DNA from: Bradyrhizobium liaoningense
GTDB taxonomy: Bacteria > Pseudomonadota > Alphaproteobacteria > Rhizobiales > Xanthobacteraceae
DNA length: 64,000 bases
Direction: 5' to 3'
Assembly: GCF_018130955.1 (NCBI RefSeq)
Contig: NZ_JAFCJM010000012.1
Coordinates: 62,001 to 126,000 of the forward strand
The translations under genes and the position numbers were made by a program. The notes beneath the pieces were generated by a model. The model did not search any database and was not told the DNA's origin. It was given only the letters and a program-made list of their open reading frames with translations. This document shows, piece after piece, positions 21,001 to 29,432 of the stretch; within the stretch, counting starts at the first letter, position 1, and each line of letters starts with the position of its first letter.

Positions 21001-21383
21001 AACCAGCGGTGCTGGTCGGAGGTGTGGTTGACGACGAGCTCGGTGATGACCCGCAAGCCGCGCCGCTGCGCCTCCTGGATGAAGCGCTTGAAGTCCTTCA
21101 TCGTCCCGAAATCGGGATTGACCGAACCGTAGTCGGCGATGTCGTAGCCGTCGTCGCGGCCGGGCGAGGGGTAGAACGGCAACAGCCACAGCGCGGTGAC
21201 GCCGAGATCCTGCAGATAGGGCAGCTTCTCCGTCAATCCGACGAAGTCGCCGATGCCGTCATTGTTGCTGTCGGCAAAGGCCTTGACGTGGAGCTGGTAG
21301 ATGATCGCGTCCTTGTACCAAAGCTCGTCCGCGACATTGGCCGCCTGCGCCTTCTTGGCATCGACAGAGGAGAGAACGTTCAT
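18090..21383 (-). CDS. treS: Trehalose synthase fused to maltokinase (TreS-Mak)
   Basis: A 1097-residue fusion. The N-terminal GH13 domain (about 20-570) isomerises maltose and trehalose: [26 protein letters not shown], nucleophile in [10 protein letters not shown], acid in [11 protein letters not shown] and [10 protein letters not shown]. The C-terminal half (about 600-1097) is a maltokinase of the aminoglycoside-phosphotransferase fold, with the catalytic-loop [11 protein letters not shown] and metal-binding IIDFDGD; it phosphorylates maltose to maltose-1-phosphate. Its usual partner is GlgE, encoded 10 bp upstream, although that copy looks degenerate. A GAGGAG ribosome site precedes the ATG. 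Confidence 0.95.
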   Translation of the reverse strand: MNVLSSVDAKKAQAANVADELWYKDAIIYQLHVKAFADSNNDGIGDFVGLTEKLPYLQDLGVTALWLLPFYPSPGRDDGYDIADYGSVNPDFGTMKDFKRFIQEAQRRGLRVITELVVNHTSDQHRWFKRARRSPPGTSARNWYVWSDTDQKYQGTRIIFTDTEKSNWTWDPEAGAFYWHRFFSHQPDLNFDNPRVVSALIQVMKRWLDAGVDGFRLDAIPYLCEREGTSNENLPETHAIIKRLRQELDSYSKGKLLLAEANQWPEDVQEYFGRGDECHMAYHFPLMPRIYMAIAQEDRFPITDILRQTPDIPASCQWALFLRNHDELTLEMVTDVERDYLWSTYANDPRARINVGIRRRLAPLMDNDRRKIELMNSLLLSFPGTPIVYYGDEIGMGDNIYLGDRNGVRTPMQWSPDRNGGFSRADPARLYAPLIMDPVYGYEAVNVEAQSRSLSSLLSATKRLISVRKSTLAFGRGTMTFIRPANRSVLAYIRQYRDEIILCVANLSRAAQATELDLSPWKDRIPLEMLGRTRFPAIGELPYMITLGPYSFYWFQLQERDKSEPVTPRAVPEFETLVVPVNSTWVSLARERSVFERDVLPDFLSRMRWYPERSAKQIQPKLTSAVPFCDIGDNRPWLAFFEATQHGTSARYVMPMQIEWVRFDRERFNPKALAAVRQGAREGTLLDVATDQIFIGLFLRNLSQSLVVEENDLRLDFRPTSRFAEYAVKQPEQIRAVEQANSTALVDNLYVTKIYRQLDVGTNPEIEIGQYLTEVARFANVPALLGTAELVEGNQRSAIGVVHAYVANQGDGWAVTAGYIDRYIDEQRLLPISETPREIQEQAPYLHYLAQTGKRLAELHLALAAAESADFVPEPIDPSQIRLWTGELEARADRICELLSERRDGLKEADRSLIDRLQAARQGLADRLTAHLPSDIGGLNIRHHGDFRLGQVLIVKDDIFIIDFDGDLRRPLAERRRKAPAARDVAGLIRSIDLAVNAALGRALKGAPDEQGRLTTALGEWRERAAATFFTAYREAMTNSRLWPADQASQEGLVNFFLLDKAFDEVEYELSHRSNGLSVPLTGLLRILSNAESEAHA

Positions 21384-21393
21384 GGCGCGCTCC

Positions 21394-23358
21394 TCAAGCC
21401 AGGCAGCGGAAGATCAGGGCGGGATCGTGATACGGGTCGATCCGCAGGCGGATGCCGCCCCATTCGATTGAAGTTTGCTCGCCGGTCACGAGGTTTTCCA
21501 CCGCCGAGACATGGCGGCGATCGCCATCGACATCGCGTGTGATATCGCCGAGCGGTAACCAGAATTCATGCACGTTACGTGACAGCGCAATTGCAATCAG
21601 TACCATGTTGCCCCGATCGGGAGCCTCCTTCACAAAGGCGATCACTCCGCCGTCTTCGACACCGACGAAGCGCAGGTTCGCCGTTTGTTGAAGCGCGCCG
21701 TTCTCGCTACGGATACGATTGAGCGCGCTGATATACGACTTGATGTTTCCGGCGTGGTCCCAGTCGCGAACCCTGATCTCGTATTTCTCCGAGTTGAGGT
21801 ACTCTTCGCGGCCGGGCACGGCCTCGTGCTCGAGCAGCTCGAATCCGCTGTAGATGCCGTAATTGCCGGACAGCGTTGCCGCCAGCGCCACGCGCGATTT
21901 GAACATCCAGGGCTCGCCGCCCTGCAAATGATAGGGCAGGACGTCAGGCGTGTTGACGAACAGGTTCGGCCGATAGAACTCGCGCTCGGGATGGCGCGTC
22001 AGCTCGCGCAGATGCTGCTCCAGCTCCCATGCCTGGGTGCACCAGGGGAAATAACTGAAGGACTGCGCGAAGCCGAGCTTGGCGAGGGCCTTCATCAACT
22101 TCGGCCGGGCAAAGGTCTTCGAGAACAGGATCACGTCGGGATGCCGGCGGCGGATGTCAGCGATCAGCCATTCCCAGAAGGCGAGCGGCGCGGTGTCGTG
22201 GTTGTCGAGCGCAAAAATCGTCACGCCGTGATCGATCCAGAACAGCATGACGTCGCGCAACGCGTTCCACAGCGCGGCGCGGTCGACGCAGTCGAAGTCC
22301 GGCGTGACGATGTCCCGATACTTCCCCGACGGGCCTTCCGCGCGCATCGAGCCGTCCGGCCGCCATTTGAACCATTCGGGATGCTCGCGCAGCCAGGGAT
22401 GGTCGGGCGAGCAGTGCACCGCAAAGTCGAGCGCGAGCTCGAGGCCATATTCCATGCAGGTCGCGACCAGCGCGCGAAAATCCTCGATGGTGCCGAGCTC
22501 GGGATGCAGCGCGTCGTGTCCGCCCTCGGCGGAGCCGATGGCATAGGGGCTGCCGGGGTCGCTAGCTGCCGCGGCCGGTGAATTGTTGCGGCCCTTGCGG
22601 TAGGTGCGGCCGATGGGGTGGATCGGCGTGAAACAGAGCACGTCAAATCCCATTGCGGCGATGTCGGGCACCCGCGCGATACAATCGCGCAACGTGCCGT
22701 GCTGTCTCACCACCTCGCCTACGAACTTTCCCTGGCTGCGCGGCATCATCTGGTACCAGGCGCCAAAACCCGCCTTGTCGCGGTCGGCAACGAGCGGGAA
22801 CAGGGGCGAGCGGGTCAGGTCCGGCCGCAACTGGCTCTCGGCCATGGCGTCCCTGAGCTCATGCGCAAGCAGCGGGGCGACGTCGCCCGATTCGAGATAG
22901 TCCTCGCACTGCCTGGCGATGACGGCCGCTGCCTCCTGCCGTGCGCCATAGGCCTTGGTCAAAAGGCCGGCTCCCTCGATCGCATCGAGCGTCACGTCGG
23001 CGCCGGCTTGCCGCCGCAGTTCCAGCTCGTGGCGCCAGGTCGCGAATTCGTCGGTCCAGGCTTCGATGGCATAGGTGTACTGGCCCGGCTCTGATGGCAC
23101 GAACGACGCAAACCAGCGGTCATTGCCGTGGTGGGTCATAGGCGCGCGCTGCCAGTCCCGGTCCGGCTCGTGACGCCAGAGCAGATTGGCGCCGATCACG
23201 TCATCGCCACCGCGAAAGATGTCGGCCCAGACGTCCACGCGCTCGCCCGCGATCCGCTTGACCGGGAAGCGGCCGCCGTCGACCAGCGGATAGACGTCTT
23301 CAATAATCAAAGCGCCGCCGGTTGCGGCACTCTCGACAGTTTGAATTGTCTTGTTCAC
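21394..23358 (-). CDS. GlgE-family (maltosyltransferase-like) protein with altered catalytic residues
   Basis: The 654 residues match GlgE (alpha-1,4-glucan:maltose-1-phosphate maltosyltransferase) along their length: the N-terminal domain ([19 protein letters not shown]), [16 protein letters not shown], the [14 protein letters not shown] block, [15 protein letters not shown] and the C-terminal [16 protein letters not shown]. However, canonical GlgE has FRVDNPHTKP around the nucleophile and AEAFTRP with the general acid Glu. Here these read [10 protein letters not shown] (Asp385 kept, Arg to Ala383) and SKTFARP (Glu to Lys414). The third acidic residue, Asp472, is kept. It may therefore be a pseudoenzyme or a protein with a changed role. 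The start is GTG, with no clear Shine-Dalgarno. It is the first gene of the operon. Confidence 0.9.
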   Translation of the reverse strand: MNKTIQTVESAATGGALIIEDVYPLVDGGRFPVKRIAGERVDVWADIFRGGDDVIGANLLWRHEPDRDWQRAPMTHHGNDRWFASFVPSEPGQYTYAIEAWTDEFATWRHELELRRQAGADVTLDAIEGAGLLTKAYGARQEAAAVIARQCEDYLESGDVAPLLAHELRDAMAESQLRPDLTRSPLFPLVADRDKAGFGAWYQMMPRSQGKFVGEVVRQHGTLRDCIARVPDIAAMGFDVLCFTPIHPIGRTYRKGRNNSPAAAASDPGSPYAIGSAEGGHDALHPELGTIEDFRALVATCMEYGLELALDFAVHCSPDHPWLREHPEWFKWRPDGSMRAEGPSGKYRDIVTPDFDCVDRAALWNALRDVMLFWIDHGVTIFALDNHDTAPLAFWEWLIADIRRRHPDVILFSKTFARPKLMKALAKLGFAQSFSYFPWCTQAWELEQHLRELTRHPEREFYRPNLFVNTPDVLPYHLQGGEPWMFKSRVALAATLSGNYGIYSGFELLEHEAVPGREEYLNSEKYEIRVRDWDHAGNIKSYISALNRIRSENGALQQTANLRFVGVEDGGVIAFVKEAPDRGNMVLIAIALSRNVHEFWLPLGDITRDVDGDRRHVSAVENLVTGEQTSIEWGGIRLRIDPYHDPALIFRCLA

Positions 23359-23429
23359 GGTGATGCCATTGACAAGAAAGCAGCGTCTCGTGTCCCCTGA
23401 AGGGGAACCGACCCTTGGTACCTATATAG

Positions 23430-23455
23430 AAAGCCGCTTGTGTGTCATTAGTTCC
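23430..23455 (-). promoter_or_regulatory. Candidate EcfG-type promoter toward the glgE operon (weak -10)
   Basis: On the minus strand: GGAAC (23455-23451), a 17-bp spacer, CTTT (23433-23430). The -10 differs from CGTT at one position. The -35 forms the left half of the palindrome GTTCC-GCTCT-GGAAC, whose right half is the -35 of the malQ-directed site. Confidence 0.35.
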
Positions 23456-23460
23456 GCTCT

Positions 23461-23486
23461 GGAACGACGGCGGCGGTCAGTGAGTT
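23461..23486 (+). promoter_or_regulatory. Candidate EcfG-type promoter toward malQ-GH15
   Basis: GGAAC at 23461-23465, a 17-bp spacer, AGTT at 23483-23486; one -10 base differs from the consensus CGTT. It is back to back with the glgE-directed site. The predicted start is about 55 bases before the malQ start region. Confidence 0.5.
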
Positions 23487-23546
23487 AGAGCCGACTATCT
23501 TATTCCTCCGCCTCATGAAAACCGATGCCGCCCGATTGAAGGTGGC

Positions 23547-25520
23547 GTGCAAGCTGCGTGCCGAATGGAACTTCTAGCCCAAGCCAAAACTAAGGGAATC
23601 CAGGCCGAATTCATCGACGCCCTGGGAAAGCTCCGGGTCACCGCACCTGACGCGCTCCAATCGATCCTGGCCGCGCTGCCGGACAAGCATGCCTATCGCT
23701 TTGTCAGTGGCGCTGTCGTGGTTCGATCAGGCGTGGATGCCCTCACCGGGCTGACCGGGGCCGCGGCGCTTCCGCTGCGCTGGCGGATTCTCGATGGCGC
23801 CAAAATAGTCAGTGAGGGCGAGACACACGCGCGATCCATCGCCTGGCCCGCGGGCCTGCCGACCGGTTATTTTCGGCTGAGCTTGACCGATGCCAAAGGC
23901 GTGAAGGAAGAGGCGCCGCTGATCGTCGCGCCCGAGCGCGCCTTCACCGGCGATTTCGACCGAGGCTGGCTGCTCGCCGTGCAGCTCTACAGTATCAGCT
24001 CCGCGCGCAATTGGGGCATCGGCGATTTCACCGATCTCGCCGATCTCGTCCGGCTCGCAAACGAGCTCGGCGCCGACGGTGTCGGGCTCAACCCCCTGCA
24101 CGTGCTGTTCGACGACCGTCCCTCGGATTGCAGCCCCTATTCGCCGAACAGCCGCCTGTTCCTCAACCCGCTCTATGTCGACATCGAGGCGATTCCGGAT
24201 TTCTCTGCCGATCTGCTGCCCGATGCGCGCGCGGCCGCGAAGGCCTTGCGCGAAGGCGATCGCGTCAGATATCGCGACGTGGCGCCGCTGAAATGGCGCG
24301 GCTTGCGTGCCGCCTTCGATGCGTTCATGGCCAAGGCCAGCGCGGCGCGCCGGAAGGAGTTCGACGCCTTCCGCGCTGAACGCACGCCGCTGTTGCAGCG
24401 TTTTGCCTGTTTCGAGGTGCTGCGCCATCGCTTCACCGGACGTCCCTGGTGGGAATGGCCCGCGGAATGGCGACAGCCTGACGAGGCGAGATGTGCGGAG
24501 CTGCGCGCCGGTCCCGACAAGCGCGAGATCGAGTTCGTCGAATTCGTGCAATGGACTGCAGAGGCGCAGCTGCACGCGGCGAAAGACCTTGCCGGCCAGC
24601 TCGGCATGAAGGTCGGGCTCTATCTCGACGTCGCGGTCGGCGTGCAGTCCGACGGGTTCGATGCCTGGAACGAGCAGGGTGCGATCTCCCGCCACCTCGC
24701 GGTCGGCGCGCCGCCCGATGTGCTCAACACCGTTGGCCAGGACTGGGGCCTCGCCGGCTTCAACGCCGGCGGCCTGGAGGCGCAGTCCTTTGTGCCGTTT
24801 GCGGAGATGCTGAGCGCGTCGATGCGCCACTCCGGCGCCATCAGGCTCGACCATGTGCTTGGCCTGAAGCGGCTCTATCTCGTGCCCCGCGGCTTCAAGC
24901 CCGATAACGGCGCCTATGTGCACATGCCGTTCGATGCGCTGCTCGCCACCGTCGCGCGCGAGAGCGCCAGGCATCGCTGCATCGTCATCGGCGAGGACCT
25001 CGGCACCGTGCCGGAAGGTTTTCGCGAGACCATGCAGGACTGGGGAATCTGGTCGTACCTCGTGATGATGTTCGAGCGCGACGATGCCGGCCGCTTCCGC
25101 AATGTCGACCACTACCGGTCCAATGCGCTGGTCACGCTGAACACGCACGACCTCTCGACCTATGCCGGCTGGCGGACCTTCAGCGATCTCAAGATGAAGG
25201 TTTCGCTCGGGCTCGATCCCGGCGAGAATGACGAGGCGCGCTGGCACGCGCTCGGTATGCTCGACGAGATTTTGCGGCACAACGCCATCCACGCCAACGA
25301 TCTCTATTCGGTGCTGCGCTTCCTGTCGCGCACGCCCTCGCGGTTGCTCGCCGTGTCGCTCGAGGATCTGCTCGGCGTGGTCGATCAGCCCAACATCCCC
25401 GGCACGATCGACGAGCATCCGAACTGGCGCCAGCGGTTGCCCGTGGCGCTGGAGAAGATTGCCGCGACGATCGATCTCGCAGCTTTGAAGGCGGCGACGC
25501 GGGAACGCTCGCGCGGTTAA
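23547..25520 (+). CDS. malQ: 4-alpha-glucanotransferase (amylomaltase, MalQ)
   Basis: MalQ disproportionates malto-oligosaccharides, making longer glucans and releasing glucose. The 657-residue GH77 protein has NWGIGDFTDLADL and LNPLHVLF, the nucleophile in IRLDHVLGLKRLYLVPRG, the acid in IGEDLGTVPEGFRE and LNTHDLSTYAGW. The start is uncertain: GTG at 23547 follows AAGGTGG closely, while ATG at 23565 (MELLAQAK) begins the family-like sequence. It is divergent from the glgE operon and followed 33 bp later by the GH15 gene. Confidence 0.94.
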   Translation: MQAACRMELLAQAKTKGIQAEFIDALGKLRVTAPDALQSILAALPDKHAYRFVSGAVVVRSGVDALTGLTGAAALPLRWRILDGAKIVSEGETHARSIAWPAGLPTGYFRLSLTDAKGVKEEAPLIVAPERAFTGDFDRGWLLAVQLYSISSARNWGIGDFTDLADLVRLANELGADGVGLNPLHVLFDDRPSDCSPYSPNSRLFLNPLYVDIEAIPDFSADLLPDARAAAKALREGDRVRYRDVAPLKWRGLRAAFDAFMAKASAARRKEFDAFRAERTPLLQRFACFEVLRHRFTGRPWWEWPAEWRQPDEARCAELRAGPDKREIEFVEFVQWTAEAQLHAAKDLAGQLGMKVGLYLDVAVGVQSDGFDAWNEQGAISRHLAVGAPPDVLNTVGQDWGLAGFNAGGLEAQSFVPFAEMLSASMRHSGAIRLDHVLGLKRLYLVPRGFKPDNGAYVHMPFDALLATVARESARHRCIVIGEDLGTVPEGFRETMQDWGIWSYLVMMFERDDAGRFRNVDHYRSNALVTLNTHDLSTYAGWRTFSDLKMKVSLGLDPGENDEARWHALGMLDEILRHNAIHANDLYSVLRFLSRTPSRLLAVSLEDLLGVVDQPNIPGTIDEHPNWRQRLPVALEKIAATIDLAALKAATRERSRG

Positions 25521-25553
25521 CGCTTTAAAGTCGACAATTTTGGTCACACGGAA

Positions 25554-27356
25554 TTGTCACAGAAGATCGAAGATTATGCGCTGATCGGCGATTGCGAGAC
25601 CGCGGCCCTTGTCGGCCGCGACGGCTCGATCGACTGGCTGTGCTGGCCGGCCTTCGATTCCGACGCCTGCTTTTCCGCCATTCTCGGCACCAACCGGAAT
25701 GGCCGCTGGTTGATCGCGCCGAGCGGCGATGTCACCCGCATCTCGCGGCGCTATGTCGGCAACACGCTGATCCTCGAGACGCGCTTCGAGACGGCTGAGG
25801 GCAGCGTGGCGCTGATCGACTTCATGCCGCCGCGCGGCAAGGCCTCCGACATCGTGCGTCTCGTTCGCGGCCTCACGGGCCACGTGAAGCTCGAAATGGA
25901 GCTCGTGATCCGCTTCGGTTTTGGCGTCGACATTCCCTGGGTGCGCCGGACGGAAGACAATGCGCTGCTCGCGATCTGCGGGCAGGACATGACCGTGCTG
26001 CGGTCGCCGGTGGAGACCCGCGGCAAGGATCTGACCACGGTTGCCGCGTTTGAGGTGACGGCCGGCGAGACCGTGCCGTTCGTGCTGACCTACGGCCCCT
26101 CGCATATCGATCCGCCGGGGCCGATCGATCCGGACGCCGCCTTGCAGGAGACGGAGGCGTATTGGAAGGACTGGTGCAGTCGCTCCACGCGCGACGGACC
26201 GTATCGCGATCTCGTCATGCGCTCGCTGATCACGCTGAAGGCGCTGACCTTCGCACCGACCGGCGGCATCGTGGCCGCGCCGACCACGTCGCTGCCCGAA
26301 AAGCTCGGCGGCACCAGGAACTGGGATTATCGCTTCTGCTGGCTGCGCGATGCCACCTTCACGCTGCTGGCGCTGATGAACTCCGGCTATACCGAGGAGG
26401 CCTCGGCCTGGCACAGTTGGCTGCTGCGCGCTGCGGCCGGCGCGCCGTCCCGGATGCAGATCATGTACGGCATCTGGGGCCAGCGGCGGCTGCTCGAATG
26501 GGAGGCCGGCTGGCTCGACGGCTACGAGGGCGCGCAGCCGGTGCGCGTCGGCAATGCCGCGCATGCGCAATTGCAGCTCGACGTCTATGGCGAGCTGATC
26601 GATGCCTTCCACCAGTCGCGCATGGCAAAGCTGAAGCTCGACGACGAGAGTTGGGCGTTGGAATGCGCCGTACTCCAGCACCTGGCCGAGGTCTGGGATC
26701 ACCCCGACCACGGCATCTGGGAGCGCCGAGGCGAGGCGAAGCATTACGTCTTCTCCAAGGTGATGACCTGGGTCGCCTTCGACCGCGGCATCAAGAGCGC
26801 CGAAACCTTCGGCTTCAAGGCGCCGCTGCTGCACTGGCGAACCCTGCGCGATGCGATTTGCCGCGACGTCTGCGAGAAGGGTTTTGATCCGGAGACGAAC
26901 AGCTTCGTCGAGTCCTATGGCTCAAAACTGCTCGATGCCAGCGTGCTGCTGCTGCCTTCGGTCGGCTTCCTGCCGCCATCCGATCCGCGCGTGCGCGGAA
27001 CGATCGCGGCGGTCGAGAGGGAGATGATGCGCGGCGGTTTTGTGCTGCGACACGATCCGCGCGAGGTCTCCGAGGAGAAACAGCCGGCTGAAGGCGCGTT
27101 CCTGGCCTGCAGCCTGTGGCTTGCGGATGCCCATGTGCTCGCCGGCGATCTCGACAAGGCGCAGGTGCTGTTCGACCGCGTCTGCGGTATCGCCAACGAC
27201 GTCGGGTTGTTGGCCGAGGAGTACGATCCGGTTGCGCAGCGTCAGACCGGAAATTTTCCGCAGGCGCTGACCCACATCGCGCTGATCAACACCGCGCACA
27301 ATCTCTCCACCGCGCGGAAGCGCAGCGAGAAGCCGGCCGTGCAGCGGTCGAAATAG
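25554..27356 (+). CDS. GH15 family glycosidase (glucoamylase- or trehalase-type)
   Basis: The 600-residue protein opens with IEDYALIGDCETAALVGRDGSIDWLCWPAFDS, the signature start of bacterial GH15 enzymes, followed by a beta-sandwich domain and an (alpha/alpha)6 barrel with RNWDYRFCWLRDATFTL and, near the C-terminus, GLLAEEYDPVAQRQTGNFPQALTH. The Glu residues expected for acid and base are present. GH15 members hydrolyse glucose from alpha-glucans or, in some actinobacteria and others, cleave trehalose; context fits either. The start is TTG at 25554. It probably forms a two-gene unit with malQ. Its stop lies 3 bases from the end of the convergent HAD gene. Confidence 0.88.
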   Translation: MSQKIEDYALIGDCETAALVGRDGSIDWLCWPAFDSDACFSAILGTNRNGRWLIAPSGDVTRISRRYVGNTLILETRFETAEGSVALIDFMPPRGKASDIVRLVRGLTGHVKLEMELVIRFGFGVDIPWVRRTEDNALLAICGQDMTVLRSPVETRGKDLTTVAAFEVTAGETVPFVLTYGPSHIDPPGPIDPDAALQETEAYWKDWCSRSTRDGPYRDLVMRSLITLKALTFAPTGGIVAAPTTSLPEKLGGTRNWDYRFCWLRDATFTLLALMNSGYTEEASAWHSWLLRAAAGAPSRMQIMYGIWGQRRLLEWEAGWLDGYEGAQPVRVGNAAHAQLQLDVYGELIDAFHQSRMAKLKLDDESWALECAVLQHLAEVWDHPDHGIWERRGEAKHYVFSKVMTWVAFDRGIKSAETFGFKAPLLHWRTLRDAICRDVCEKGFDPETNSFVESYGSKLLDASVLLLPSVGFLPPSDPRVRGTIAAVEREMMRGGFVLRHDPREVSEEKQPAEGAFLACSLWLADAHVLAGDLDKAQVLFDRVCGIANDVGLLAEEYDPVAQRQTGNFPQALTHIALINTAHNLSTARKRSEKPAVQRSK

Positions 27357-27359
27357 CTG

Positions 27360-28172
27360 TCAGGAAATCCCGTTCCGCTTCAGGATCATGTCGACCGCAT
27401 TGGCAAAGCCTTCCTGCTCGTTGGTCGAGGTCACGTAGCTCGCCTCTCGCTTGACGTTGTCGGCTGCGTTGCCCATCGCGATCGACAATCCGCTCGTGCG
27501 GAACATCGCGAGGTCATTCTGCATATCGCCGATGGTCGCGACCGCATCGGTGGAAAGGCCGAGCCGCCGTGCGATGGCCTGCACGAAGGTGCCCTTGTCG
27601 TGGCCGGGCGGGGTGATGTCGAGATAGTAGGTTTGCGAGCGGATCGCGGTCGCCTCGCGGCCGAGCGCTTGCTGCATCACCTTTTCGCAGGCCTCCAGAT
27701 GCGGCGCGTCCGCGCTCGCGCCGACGATCTTGCAGGCGCTCGCCAGATAAGGCGCAAAGTCCGTCACGATGGTCGGATCGGCGCGGATCGCGCGCTTCTC
27801 ATGCGGGACATAGTCGCCGTCGGGATTGCGCGTCAGCCATTTGTCGTTGGTGAAGAGCCAGATGTCTACGCCGAACTCGTTCAGGATTTGCAGGGACCGT
27901 TCGGCGGCCGCCGGCGGGATCAGGTGCTGCTCGATCGGATTGAGCCGGGGATCGACGATCGAGGAGCCGTTGAAGGCGCCGACCGGCAGCGTGATCGCAA
28001 GAGGTTCGATCAAGAACGTCATGCCGATCGTCGGGCGGCTCGAAGTGATGGTGAAGCCGATGCCGGCCTCGTGCAGCCGCCGCACCGACGCCTTGGCGCG
28101 GTCGGTCAGGGTCTTGTCCTTGGTGAGCAGGGTGCCGTCGACGTCGGATACGAGGAGCGAGATGGGAGTCAT
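27360..28172 (-). CDS. HAD-superfamily hydrolase, Cof type
   Basis: A 270-residue haloacid-dehalogenase phosphatase of the Cof type. It has the nucleophile/acid motif SDVDGTLLTKD, a cap domain (about 85-190), and the C-terminal TIGDMQNDLAMF motif for Mg2+. Such enzymes dephosphorylate sugar phosphates or similar small phosphoesters; the substrate cannot be read from sequence. It is last in a zwf-pgl-gntK-HAD series and its ATG overlaps the gntK stop by four bases, so a sugar-phosphate substrate is a reasonable inference. Confidence 0.85.
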   Translation of the reverse strand: MTPISLLVSDVDGTLLTKDKTLTDRAKASVRRLHEAGIGFTITSSRPTIGMTFLIEPLAITLPVGAFNGSSIVDPRLNPIEQHLIPPAAAERSLQILNEFGVDIWLFTNDKWLTRNPDGDYVPHEKRAIRADPTIVTDFAPYLASACKIVGASADAPHLEACEKVMQQALGREATAIRSQTYYLDITPPGHDKGTFVQAIARRLGLSTDAVATIGDMQNDLAMFRTSGLSIAMGNAADNVKREASYVTSTNEQEGFANAVDMILKRNGIS

Positions 28173-28696
28173 GAAGAGGTCCTGAGGTTCAGCTGCCGCA
28201 AGGCATCGTTCACGATAGCCTCGACCGGGGCATCGATAGAGACCGTGACGACGTGCTCGGCACTATCCGGCGGCTCCAGCGTCTTGAATTGGCTGGTCAG
28301 CAGGCCGGGCGGCATGAAATGTCCCTTGCGCCGGGCCAACCGTTCGGCGATCAGCTCCTGCGTACCCCTGAGGAAGACGAAGCGGACGTCGTCGCGGCCG
28401 CGCAAGAGCACGTCGCGATAGCTGTGCTTGAGCGCGGAGCAGGCGATGATGATGTGCGCGCCCGCCTTGCAGGTCCGCTCGATCTCATCGGCGATGGCGT
28501 TGAGCCAGGGCCAGCGGTCCTCGTCGGTGAGCGGATGGCCGGCGCTCATCTTCGCGACATTGGCGGCGGGATGAAACCTGTCGCCGTCCTCGAAGCGCCA
28601 GCCGAGACGTCGCGCCAGCGCGTCGGCGACCGTGCTCTTGCCTGAGCCCGATACGCCCATCACGATCAGCGCGCATGGTGCCTTAGCGCCCGCCAC
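28169..28696 (-). CDS. gntK: Gluconokinase
   Basis: Gluconokinase phosphorylates D-gluconate to 6-phosphogluconate, feeding the Entner-Doudoroff and pentose phosphate routes. The 175-residue P-loop kinase has Walker A in MGVSGSGKSTVADALA, DGDRFHP, the IIACSALKHSYRDVLR-like lid region and RKGHFMPPGLLTSQ. The start was set at GTG 28696 because GGAGGG lies 5 bases upstream on the minus strand and the length fits the family; longer starts at 28723 or 28783 would run deeper into pgl. It overlaps the end of pgl by 14 bases and the HAD gene by four. Confidence 0.92.
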   Translation of the reverse strand: MAGAKAPCALIVMGVSGSGKSTVADALARRLGWRFEDGDRFHPAANVAKMSAGHPLTDEDRWPWLNAIADEIERTCKAGAHIIIACSALKHSYRDVLLRGRDDVRFVFLRGTQELIAERLARRKGHFMPPGLLTSQFKTLEPPDSAEHVVTVSIDAPVEAIVNDALRQLNLRTSS

Positions 28697-29432
28697 CAAA
28701 ACCCTCCGGAAGCGCCGCTTCATCGACCAGCCAGACCGTCTCGCCGGTCGAACGCGCGCGCACCGCCGGCAGGTTCTCGCCATTGAGAAGGCGCGTCAAG
28801 ATCGCGCGCTTTTCCGGCCCCGCCATCTCGAACAGCATTTCGCGGCAGGAGGCAAGCACGGGCAGGGTGAGCGTGACCCGCGGCACAAAGGGCGCGACAT
28901 TGGCCTTTGGCACGCCGACGACCCAGCGTTCGGTTTCCTCAAGCGCGGGATAGTCAGGGAAGAGCGAGGCCGTATGACCGTCGGGTCCCGCGCCCATCAG
29001 CACGAGGTCGAACAGCGGCCGCGCCGGATCGAGATCCGCGCCGCCGTAGAAGGACTGCAGCTCGCGCGCATATGCTTCCGCGCTCGCGTCGGGACCTTCG
29101 GTCGTGGTCGGGATCGGATGGACGTTGGCCGGCGGAGCGTTGCGGTTCAGCAAGACCTCGCGCGCAACCGTCATGTTGTTGAGGGGATCGCTCTCGGCCA
29201 CGAAGCGCTCGTCGCCGATGAACCAGTGTACCCGCTCCCACGGAATCTTGCCGCGATAGGCCTCGGAGCCGAGCAGCCGATACAGGAGCCTTGGGCTCGA
29301 TCCGCCGGTGAGACAGATCGCAATACGGCCGGGGTTGGCGGCGATCTGCGCCATCACGCGCTCCGCCGCCATGCGTGCAAGCGTGTCGGCATCGGGCGCG
29401 ACGATGAGCTGTGGCTTGTCCGTCGGCGCCAT
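28683..29432 (-). CDS. pgl: 6-phosphogluconolactonase
   Basis: Pgl hydrolyses 6-phosphogluconolactone, the second step of the oxidative pentose phosphate pathway. The 249-residue DevB-type protein shows ICLTGGSSPRLLYRLL, WFIGDERFV, DPLNNMTVARE and LVLMGAGPDGHTASLFP. Its ATG shares one base with the zwf stop (TGATG), so translation is probably coupled to zwf. Confidence 0.94.
   Translation of the reverse strand: MAPTDKPQLIVAPDADTLARMAAERVMAQIAANPGRIAICLTGGSSPRLLYRLLGSEAYRGKIPWERVHWFIGDERFVAESDPLNNMTVAREVLLNRNAPPANVHPIPTTTEGPDASAEAYARELQSFYGGADLDPARPLFDLVLMGAGPDGHTASLFPDYPALEETERWVVGVPKANVAPFVPRVTLTLPVLASCREMLFEMAGPEKRAILTRLLNGENLPAVRARSTGETVWLVDEAALPEGFGGGR

Noticed and set aside
23515..23577. 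20-codon frame overlapping the malQ start as a leader peptide
   Set aside because: No ribosome site, and no attenuator-like hairpin or amino acid bias; likely chance.
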